NCBI GenBank assembly: GCA_022574795.1
Contig: JACZRJ010000037.1
Coordinates: 1 to 5,815, forward strand
Length of the DNA stretch: 5,815 bases
Reading direction: 5' to 3'
Source: Patescibacteria group bacterium
GTDB taxonomy: Bacteria > Patescibacteriota > Andersenbacteria > UBA10190
Shown here: positions 1 through 4,146 of the stretch, in pieces
Layout: each line of letters begins with the position of its first letter
Position numbering within the stretch: position 1 is the first letter of the stretch
The notes under the pieces: model-generated
What the model saw: the letters and a program-made list of their open reading frames with translations, nothing else
What the model was told of the DNA's origin: nothing
Databases searched by the model: none
Program-made: the position numbers and the translations under genes

Positions 1-22
1 GGTTGCCAACAGCGCACAGCTA

Positions 23-34
23 TCTTAGCTAAGA
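23..34. repeat. 12-bp perfect palindrome at the end of the pgsA-like gene
   Basis: TCTTAGCTAAGA reads the same on both strands and contains the TAA stop of the phosphatidyltransferase gene (25-27 on the minus strand). It has no loop and no T-run follows in the 22 bases left before the window edge, so it is not a convincing terminator. It may be chance. Confidence 0.3.
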
Positions 35-561
35 CAGGATGCCGTGAACCAAGCCTTAACACCAACAGCCAAACCAAGCCCGGCAACCACCGCAATCAGC
101 GCACTGGTCCCTGGCCACCCTGCCACCAACCAAATGAGCGCCACCCCTTGTAGTGCCGTAGTACTCTTGCCCAGCCACCCCAGACTAACGATTGTCTGCC
201 TCTGCCGTAGGGCCACTACGCTCACTGCTATCAAGGAGATATCCTTGGTGGCGATCAAGGCCGCACTAACCGGCACCAGACCTACCGAAATTAGTGTAAA
301 TAAGCCTCCAACTATAACCACCCGATCAACCACCTTGTCCAGCACTGAGCCCAATTCAGTGACCTGCCCCAGGCGGCGCGCCAACCAACCGTCAACAATG
401 TCCAGCAGCCAGGCTGCTAGGAACATCACCAAGGCTACTGCCACGTGCTGTCCAACAAGCAACCCTTGAAAGACCCCAAACAACACTAGTCGACCAACCG
501 TAACCAGATTTGGCACTGTGGTGAATCCTAACCCTATCCTATCCGTAGAGCTTGCACCCAT
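25..561 (-). CDS. pgsA: CDP-alcohol phosphatidyltransferase, PgsA-like
   Basis: This 178-residue membrane enzyme belongs to the family that joins a CDP-activated lipid to an alcohol in phospholipid synthesis. For PgsA the alcohol is glycerol-3-phosphate and the product is phosphatidylglycerophosphate. The family signature is complete: D54, D57-G58, A61-R62, then eight residues, G71, D75 and D79. These aspartates bind the metal and catalyse the transfer. The N-terminal VPNLVTVGRL (16-25) and the later K106-D107 and GK (131-132) with T and Q following resemble PgsA more than other members. Hydrophobic segments near 24-52, 80-103, 107-117 and 137-170 fit the usual six-helix fold. The length is normal. 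The ATG at 561 places the PNLVT motif at the usual distance from the N-terminus. No Shine-Dalgarno site precedes it. It lies 106 bp downstream of ruvB on the same strand. The family is certain; the substrate (glycerol-phosphate or another alcohol, such as inositol phosphate) is inferred. Confidence 0.88.
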   Translation of the reverse strand: MGASSTDRIGLGFTTVPNLVTVGRLVLFGVFQGLLVGQHVAVALVMFLAAWLLDIVDGWLARRLGQVTELGSVLDKVVDRVVIVGGLFTLISVGLVPVSAALIATKDISLIAVSVVALRQRQTIVSLGWLGKSTTALQGVALIWLVAGWPGTSALIAVVAGLGLAVGVKAWFTASCLS

Positions 562-566
562 GTGAT

Positions 567-585
567 CAGGATTTCGTTTACTCAG
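567..585. repeat. Direct repeat, copy 1
   Basis: Nineteen bases (on the minus strand CTGAGTAAACGAAAtCCTG) recur at 632-650 with one difference. The 14-bp core TTTCGTTTACTCAG (572-585) is exact in both copies. This copy lies 6 bp upstream of the phosphatidyltransferase start. The copies are spaced 65 bp, both in the gap after ruvB. The position suggests a regulatory site or remnant duplication; nothing identifies a binding protein. Confidence 0.55.
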
Positions 586-604
586 GGGCTCTTTACTCTG
601 TTGC

Positions 605-624
605 GGCTTAGTTGCGACTCAGCC
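605..624. other. Small hairpin in the ruvB-pgsA gap
   Basis: GGCTtAGT at 605-612 can pair with ACTcAGCC at 617-624 around a TGCG loop, giving eight positions with one mismatch. It lies downstream of ruvB on the minus strand, but no T-run follows on either strand. It is therefore a weak terminator candidate at best. Confidence 0.25.
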
Positions 625-631
625 CTAACCG

Positions 632-650
632 CAGGGTTTCGTTTACTCAG
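632..650. repeat. Direct repeat, copy 2
   Basis: This is the second copy of the 19-bp element at 567-585, identical in 18 positions. It lies 17 bp past the ruvB stop codon on the minus strand. A weaker third relative (CAGAGTAAAGAG on the minus strand, 589-600) sits between the two copies. The family of AGTAAA-containing units is confined to this short gap. Confidence 0.55.
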
Positions 651-667
651 CGCGGACATCAAAAAGG

Positions 668-1696
668 CTATATCAATCTGCGATTCGACGAAGCACCAAG
701 ATGCTTTAGTCCTGCCTCAGTCACTACCCGCCCTCGCGGAGTTCTCTTAATAAATCCGCACTGCAACAAGAAAGGCTCAACGACTTCTGCTAGCGTGCGC
801 TCCTCTTCCGCGGTCACGGCTGCTAATGTTTGCAAGCCAACCGGACCGCCATCGAACTGTTTAACCATTGCTGTCAACACCATAAGATCAGTTGCATCAA
901 GCCCCCTATCATCAACCTCTAGCAGCTCAAGTGCCTCACGTACAATCTTGCGAGTAACGGTACGATGCTTGTGTACTTGAGCATAATCGCGAACTCGCTT
1001 CAGTAGCCGATTGGCTACCCGGGGAGTATTACGGCAACGCACAGCAATTTCAGTCAGCGCGTCATCATCGGCAATCACCGTCAGCAAATCTGCCGAGCGC
1101 TCCAGAATGGTATGCATTTCCTCTTCGCTATAAAAATTAAGGCGATAGGTCATGCCAAATCTGTCCCGCAAAGGAGCGCCGAGCATACCCACCCGGGTGG
1201 TGGCTCCAACTAAGGTAAAGTGGGGTAGATCTAAACGAAGAGTTTTAGCTCCAGGCCCTTGCCCCACCACCAAATCAAGCGAAAAATCTTCCATGGCTGG
1301 ATACAGCACTTCCTCAACGGCTATTTGTAATCGGTGTATCTCATCAATAAATAGCACGTCCCCCGGCTTAAGATTTGTTAAAACTCCGGCCAAGTCAGCA
1401 ATTTTAGTCAGCGCTGGACCGGCCGTCACCCTAATGTCCGCCTTAAGCTCCCGAGCAATAATTTGCGCTAAGCTAGTTTTACCTAAGCCTGGTGAGCCGG
1501 CCAGCAAGACATGCTCTAAAGGCTCTTTTCTCTCCGCCGCCGCCCGCAAGAACACCTGCAGCGACTTTTTTAATTGAGCTTGTCCAATAAACTCTCCCAG
1601 TGACCGAGGTCTAAGAGTCCGATCCAATGAAGACTCCTCAGTCGTCTTCGTTGCCGGCACCACGGATGTTTTAGTTTCTTCAATTGCCATCATCAT
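668..1696 (-). CDS. ruvB: Holliday junction branch-migration ATPase RuvB
   Basis: RuvB is the hexameric AAA+ motor that, loaded by RuvA, drives branch migration of Holliday junctions in recombinational repair. From the ATG at 1696 the protein has 342 residues, a normal length. Visible in order are Walker A GSPGLGKT (67-74), Walker B with DEIH (118-121), sensor 1 GATTR (164-168), the LRDRFG arginine-finger region (176-181), the TPRVANR sensor 2 motif (224-230) and the C-terminal winged-helix signature ending in FIKRTPRGR. The segment before EPFLLQ reads AEEERTLAEVV, so the usual DTIED-like stretch is altered. The open frame continues upstream to 1780, but those 28 residues are unlike RuvB. An extended -10 element at 1702-1710 also predicts transcription starting at the triple ATG (1688-1696). 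ruvA is not beside it, and ruvC lies about 2 kb away on the other strand. Confidence 0.96.
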   Translation of the reverse strand: MMMAIEETKTSVVPATKTTEESSLDRTLRPRSLGEFIGQAQLKKSLQVFLRAAAERKEPLEHVLLAGSPGLGKTSLAQIIARELKADIRVTAGPALTKIADLAGVLTNLKPGDVLFIDEIHRLQIAVEEVLYPAMEDFSLDLVVGQGPGAKTLRLDLPHFTLVGATTRVGMLGAPLRDRFGMTYRLNFYSEEEMHTILERSADLLTVIADDDALTEIAVRCRNTPRVANRLLKRVRDYAQVHKHRTVTRKIVREALELLEVDDRGLDATDLMVLTAMVKQFDGGPVGLQTLAAVTAEEERTLAEVVEPFLLQCGFIKRTPRGRVVTEAGLKHLGASSNRRLI

Positions 1697-1701
1697 TTTT
1701 A

Positions 1702-1710
1702 AGTATACCA
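1702..1710 (-). promoter_or_regulatory. Extended -10 promoter of ruvB; likely leaderless start
   Basis: On the minus strand the sequence reads TGGTATACT: an extended TG followed by TATACT, five of six consensus bases. Transcription usually begins 6-8 nt after the -10, which here is at the first ATG of the triplet at 1696-1688. A CTGACA resembling a -35 (1730-1735) is 22 bp away, too far for the normal spacing, so the extended -10 would carry the activity. No ribosome binding site lies between the promoter and the start. Confidence 0.55.
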
Positions 1711-1859
1711 GCTGCTGCCTAGAGCTACATGTCAGATTCTTGTTTTTCTCCAGACCAGGCCTTAAACAGCCCCAGAACAAATCAGCCCAAAACCTCCTTA
1801 CCTTCCCCCAGACCTGTTGACAGAACCCTCAGGCTCAACCCAGTTCACCGAATACACTG

Positions 1860-1888
1860 TTGACTGCCGCCAAGAGCCTTGGTACAGT
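1860..1888 (+). promoter_or_regulatory. Sigma70-type promoter for the putative structured RNA
   Basis: TTGACT (1860-1865, five of six consensus bases) is followed by exactly 17 bp and then TACAGT (1883-1888, four of six, including the T, A and final T that matter most). TG at 1880-1881 adds an extended -10, the same TGG context as at ruvB. The predicted start, about seven bases downstream, is 1894-1896. That is the base of the long stem of the RNA described next. Confidence 0.6.
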
Positions 1889-1894
1889 CGCAAG

Positions 1895-2029
1895 TTCCCT
1901 GTGGTTAACTGTAGGCATTGCCTACGAGGTATATGCCAAGATCGGACTGAGTGGTTTTACTCCTGGTGAGTAGTAACGATTCATCTCCTCGACACTTACC
2001 TTGTCTTGTCTACAGTTAACTGCAGAGAG
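1895..2029 (+). ncRNA. Putative structured RNA of about 135 nt (or structured leader)
   Basis: The ends pair in a long stem. GTTAACTGTAG (1904-1914) is perfectly complementary to CTACAGTTAAC (2010-2020), and pairing continues outward to 1895 and 2029 with one C-A mismatch and three G-U pairs, 20 positions in all. The G-U pairs would become C-A mismatches in a minus-strand transcript, so the stem favours rightward transcription. Inside, CGAGG (1925-1929) can pair with CCTCG (1987-1991), leaving an asymmetric loop of 10 and 18 nt. ATCG (1941-1944) can pair with CGAT (1977-1980). One of two alternative tip hairpins can form (GAGT with ACTC, 1949-1962, or TACTC with GAGTA, 1958-1972). A long rod with a central bubble recalls 6S RNA, but I find no sequence match to it, nor to SRP RNA, 5S rRNA, RNase P RNA or tmRNA. 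No T-run terminator follows, so it could instead be the 5' part of a leader of the gene at 2102. Confidence 0.5.
1911..1925. repeat. 15-bp inverted repeat within the RNA start region
   Basis: GTAGGCATTGCCTAC has perfect 7-bp arms around a single T. It lies about 16-30 bp past the predicted start at 1895 and shares four bases with the long stem of the RNA. The loop is too short for an RNA hairpin. It looks more like a dimeric protein-binding site placed as a roadblock or operator downstream of the promoter, although chance cannot be excluded. Confidence 0.35.
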
Positions 2030-2057
2030 GTATTAAAGGTAGGACCGTTTCCTTGAA

Positions 2058-2099
2058 TGGGCGTCAGCGCGCATATCTATTACTATTTTTAGACGCCCA
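2058..2099 (+). promoter_or_regulatory. Inverted repeat ending at the start codon of the 2102 gene
   Basis: TGGGCGTC (2058-2065) and GACGCCCA (2092-2099) are perfect 8-bp complements around 26 bases. In an RNA that starts upstream, for example at 1895, the stem would end two bases before the ATG at 2102 and hinder ribosome access. In an RNA starting near 2093 the left arm would be missing and the start free. The AT-rich interior and missing T-run argue against a terminator. Confidence 0.4.
2081..2086 (+). promoter_or_regulatory. Candidate -10 element for the 2102 gene
   Basis: TACTAT lies inside the AT-rich loop of the inverted repeat and would start transcription near 2093, leaving a leader of about 9 nt without a Shine-Dalgarno site. 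TTGAAT (2053-2058) could act as a -35, but its spacing to this hexamer is 22 bp. A nearer hexamer, TATTAC (2078-2083), would give 19 bp. The choice between them is uncertain. Confidence 0.3.
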
Positions 2100-2101
2100 A
2101 C

Positions 2102-2812
2102 ATGATATCTTCCAAAGAACATCTACCAACTATTATCCTAGCACTAGCTCTGTTGCTCGTACCAGTCGCGATTTGGTTTGAGTCAGCCGAGGCAGACACC
2201 TGGCAAGCCCGACTGCTACTGCCCAAACTAGCCCTGGAACCAGATCGCCACACGCCCCGGTTATCCAGCGGCACATTTCTGCCCCCAGAAATCGGGCAAG
2301 ACCTGACGCTTACTCCCCAAGACAATCCTATTATCATCGCCAAGACCAGCCGTATCCTGCCTGGCGTCACCGTCACGATTCAACCCGGCACGCGCATCTT
2401 TGCTCATGAATTCTCCTCGCTGCTCATCGAAGGAACCTTGTCCAGCAACGGCACTGCCCAAAAACCAGTCACCTTCACCTCCAACGAGCGTCATCCCGAT
2501 AACCAAATCTGGGCTGGCTTGGTCTTCGCTCCAGATAGCCAAAGTCAACTTAGCTACACCGATTTCAGCTACGCTACACCGGCTATTACCTGTCAGCCAG
2601 ATAGCCAACTAACTGCCAACCACATCACTATTGAATATGCCTCGCTCGGACTATTCACTGAGTCTCCAACCTGCCAGCTAATCAACAGTGTTATTAAGAA
2701 CGTCCGCGACGGGGTGATCAGCCTTGGCTTCCCGGTGCAATTCACCAACACCAAGGTGTTTGCCCAGCGCCGCTCAATTCGCGAGATTTCTGACCCGGCT
2801 GCCCTATACTAG
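2102..2812 (+). CDS. Membrane-anchored protein with parallel beta-helix character
   Basis: This 236-residue protein is not recognised as a named family. A hydrophobic segment (about 9-26, IILALALLLVPVAIWF) after a short N-terminus acts as a signal peptide or membrane anchor. No lipobox or clear signal peptidase site is seen, so retention as an anchor is likely. From about residue 76 to 210 the sequence has the look of right-handed beta-helix surface proteins: ILPGVTVTIQPGTRIF, then LLIEGTLSSNGTAQKPVTFTS, then short strand-turn units ending in ITIEYASLGLF and VIKNVRDGVISLG. In known proteins the sequence 'P-G-V-T-V-T-I-x-P-G-T' followed by 'G-T-L-x-x-x-G-T-x-x-x-P-V-T-F' opens such a helix. 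The fold usually binds or cleaves polysaccharide or mediates adhesion; no catalytic residues can be assigned. The stop codon overlaps the candidate yebC -10 element. No ribosome site precedes the ATG. Confidence 0.8.
   Translation: MISSKEHLPTIILALALLLVPVAIWFESAEADTWQARLLLPKLALEPDRHTPRLSSGTFLPPEIGQDLTLTPQDNPIIIAKTSRILPGVTVTIQPGTRIFAHEFSSLLIEGTLSSNGTAQKPVTFTSNERHPDNQIWAGLVFAPDSQSQLSYTDFSYATPAITCQPDSQLTANHITIEYASLGLFTESPTCQLINSVIKNVRDGVISLGFPVQFTNTKVFAQRRSIREISDPAALY
2805..2810 (+). promoter_or_regulatory. -10 element of yebC inside the end of the upstream gene
   Basis: TATACT (five of six consensus bases, the same hexamer as at ruvB) spans the last codons and the first base of the TAG stop of the preceding gene. 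Transcription would start near 2817, giving a leader of about 9 nt. The leader begins with AGGA (2817-2820), five bases before the yebC ATG, the only weak Shine-Dalgarno-like site in the window. No good -35 is visible. Confidence 0.45.
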
Positions 2813-2825
2813 TATTAGGACTGAT

Positions 2826-3584
2826 ATGTCAGGACACTCCAAATGGCATCGAATTAAACACCAGAAAGCTGCCACCGACAGCAAGCGCAGTAAACTATTT
2901 GGGCGTCTCAGTCAGGACATCAAAGCTGCTGCTCAAGACAGCCCTAATCCGGACAAAAACGCCCGTTTACGAGAAGCCATTGAGCGAGCCCGGGCCGCCA
3001 ACCTTCCCCAAGCCAACAGTGATCGACTACTTAGTACTTCCAGCGCGGCCACCAAGACAGTTACCTATGAAGGGTATGGACCCGGCGGCGCGGCCTTGCT
3101 TATTAATGCCGCCACCGATAACCAAAACCGTACCGTCTCAGAAATTCGCTCCCTGCTAAAAAAACACGGCGGTACCTTAAGCGAGCCCGGCAGCGTCCAG
3201 TGGAAATTTAGCCAGCGGGTAATCATTGAAACTGAGCCGCAGCGAAACACTCCGGGAAGTGCCAAACCAGACGACATTGACGTAACCGAATTAGCCGCCA
3301 TCGACGCTGGCGCTACTGAGATTACTCGCGATGGCAATCGCCTGATCATCATCGTCCCCCCCCAGGCTCAAGACCGCGTTACCAAAGCTCTAGCCCAAAC
3401 TGGCAGCCAGCTTATTCGCAGTGAGCTGAGCATGACCTCTCCTGTCGATCAACAAATAACTCTAACCGCTGCCTCAGCCAGCCAGCTAACCGACTTATTA
3501 GCAGAGCTCGTCAAACACCCTGACATTACCGCCGTCTTCACCGACACCGACCAAAAAATCGTAGCGCCCGATTTGACGAACTGA
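2826..3584 (+). CDS. yebC: YebC/PmpR family protein
   Basis: YebC proteins were first described as DNA-binding regulators (PmpR). More recent work shows members of the family acting as translation factors that relieve ribosome stalling at proline runs. The 252-residue product starts with the universal MSGHSKWHRIKHQKAATDSKR and carries the other hallmarks in order: KLFGRLSQDIKAAA (23-36), NARLREAIERARAANLPQ (45-62), YEGYGPGG (81-88), TDNQNRT (97-103), KKHGG (112-116) and GSVQWKF (122-128). The C-terminal domains include the ELAAIDAGA segment (155-163). Length is typical. The frame is open 34 codons further upstream, but that part overlaps the previous gene and lacks family similarity, so the ATG at 2826 is chosen. 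The segment 64-80, where many homologues carry a KK(A/G)xG stretch, is instead SNSDRLLSTSSAATKT-like and looks diverged. It is followed after 46 bp by ruvC, a very common neighbour. Confidence 0.96.
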   Translation: MSGHSKWHRIKHQKAATDSKRSKLFGRLSQDIKAAAQDSPNPDKNARLREAIERARAANLPQANSDRLLSTSSAATKTVTYEGYGPGGAALLINAATDNQNRTVSEIRSLLKKHGGTLSEPGSVQWKFSQRVIIETEPQRNTPGSAKPDDIDVTELAAIDAGATEITRDGNRLIIIVPPQAQDRVTKALAQTGSQLIRSELSMTSPVDQQITLTAASASQLTDLLAELVKHPDITAVFTDTDQKIVAPDLTN

Positions 3585-3618
3585 TCTTTTACTAATGTTA
3601 AATGTAGCGGGTCGGCAG

Positions 3619-3624
3619 TAGACT
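3619..3624 (+). promoter_or_regulatory. Possible -10 for a leaderless ruvC transcript
   Basis: TAGACT (four of six consensus bases) ends six bases before the ruvC ATG, so transcription from it would begin at or next to the start codon, as at ruvB. No -35 at normal distance is convincing; TTGACG (3573-3578) with TTAAAT (3598-3603, 19 bp apart) is an alternative with a leader of about 20 nt. Read-through from yebC would also serve ruvC. Confidence 0.3.
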
Positions 3625-3630
3625 ATTGCT

Positions 3631-4128
3631 ATGATCGTTCTCGGCATCGACCCCGGCTTAGCACGAACGGGTTTCGGTATTATTGATACCAACCAGGAGC
3701 AGCTGGTTCGCTGTGGCTGTTTAACCACCGAACCAAGTCAGAGTACCGCTGATAGACTCCTGACGATCGGTCAAGATCTCGACACGCTAGTTAAAGCCAC
3801 CAATCCCAACGTGGCTGTGGTTGAGTCAATTCTCTTCGGCAAAAATGTCAAAACTGCCATGATCACAGCCGAAACCCGCGGCACTATCATCTACGTCCTC
3901 CGTCAGCATCATATCGCCGTTCAAAGCCTCACGCCGCTACAAATAAAGTCACGCTTGACAGGGTACGGTGCGGCAGATAAACACCAGGTACAAGAAGTTG
4001 TCGCCCGGCGACTACATCTCAAGGAAGCACCACAGCCGGACGATGCCTCTGATGCAGTGGCTGCCGCTTTATGTCTCATCGATGAGCCGCTCAACATCTC
4101 GTCTTACTCGCCTTACTCGTCTTACTAA
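3631..4128 (+). CDS. ruvC: Holliday junction resolvase RuvC
   Basis: RuvC is the dimeric endonuclease that cuts Holliday junctions symmetrically and works with RuvAB. The 165-residue protein has the RNase H-like fold and its four acidic catalytic residues: D7 in LGIDPGLARTGFG, E65 in AVVESILFG, and D138 and D141 in PDDASDAVAAALC. The FGKN segment (69-72) and TPLQIKSRLTGYGAADKHQVQ (101-121) are also typical. Length is normal. The C-terminus ends in three near-identical triplets, SSY-SPY-SSY, encoded by a 9-nt tandem repeat and following the usual end of the fold. It lies 46 bp after yebC and 18 bp before the envelope gene, so co-transcription is likely. ruvA, the usual next gene, is missing from this position. 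The ATG at 3631 gives D7 at its canonical place and has no Shine-Dalgarno site. Confidence 0.96.
   Translation: MIVLGIDPGLARTGFGIIDTNQEQLVRCGCLTTEPSQSTADRLLTIGQDLDTLVKATNPNVAVVESILFGKNVKTAMITAETRGTIIYVLRQHHIAVQSLTPLQIKSRLTGYGAADKHQVQEVVARRLHLKEAPQPDDASDAVAAALCLIDEPLNISSYSPYSSY
4099..4125 (+). repeat. 9-nt tandem repeat at the 3' end of ruvC
   Basis: Three units of TCG(T/C)CTTAC stand head to tail, in frame, just before the ruvC stop codon. They encode SSY, SPY and SSY. The only difference between units is the T/C at the fourth base. The length of this tail may vary between strains by slippage. Confidence 0.75.
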
Positions 4129-4146
4129 ATAACGTCGCTATCAATT

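Larger units (their letters stand above)
1697..2101. other. Long intergenic region between divergent genes
   Basis: These 405 bp hold no credible protein gene. From left to right there is the ruvB promoter (1702-1710, minus strand), a plain stretch of about 150 bp with one isolated TTGACA (1817-1822) lacking a partner -10, a rightward promoter (1860-1888), the putative structured RNA (1895-2029), and an inverted repeat enclosing a second candidate -10 (2058-2099). It is by far the longest gap in a window where other gaps are 13-106 bp, which argues that it has a function. Confidence 0.7.

Noticed and set aside
44..469. Plus-strand open frame of 141 codons
   Set aside because: It lies opposite the phosphatidyltransferase gene, whose complete catalytic motif shows which strand is coding; the composition is that of an antisense shadow.
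562..980. Plus-strand open frames over the ruvB 3' end and the gap
   Set aside because: They run antisense to conserved RuvB winged-helix sequence and show no family features.
1697..1780. N-terminal extension of RuvB to the ATG at 1780
   Set aside because: The 28 extra residues are unlike RuvB, and the predicted promoter lies inside them, downstream of that ATG.
1817..1822. Perfect -35 TTGACA as part of a promoter
   Set aside because: No acceptable -10 lies 15-19 bp downstream.
1895..2029. Assignment of the structured region to SRP RNA, 5S rRNA, tmRNA or RNase P RNA
   Set aside because: None of their conserved sequences (SRP tip motif, 5S loop motifs, tRNA-like end, RNase P core) can be found, so only an unclassified RNA is called.
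2058..2099. Intrinsic terminator
   Set aside because: The arms pair, but the loop is 26 bases, and no T-run follows the right arm; the T-run is inside the loop.
2724..2825. 34-codon upstream extension of YebC
   Set aside because: It overlaps the previous gene in another frame, and the conserved family N-terminus MSGHSKW starts at 2826.
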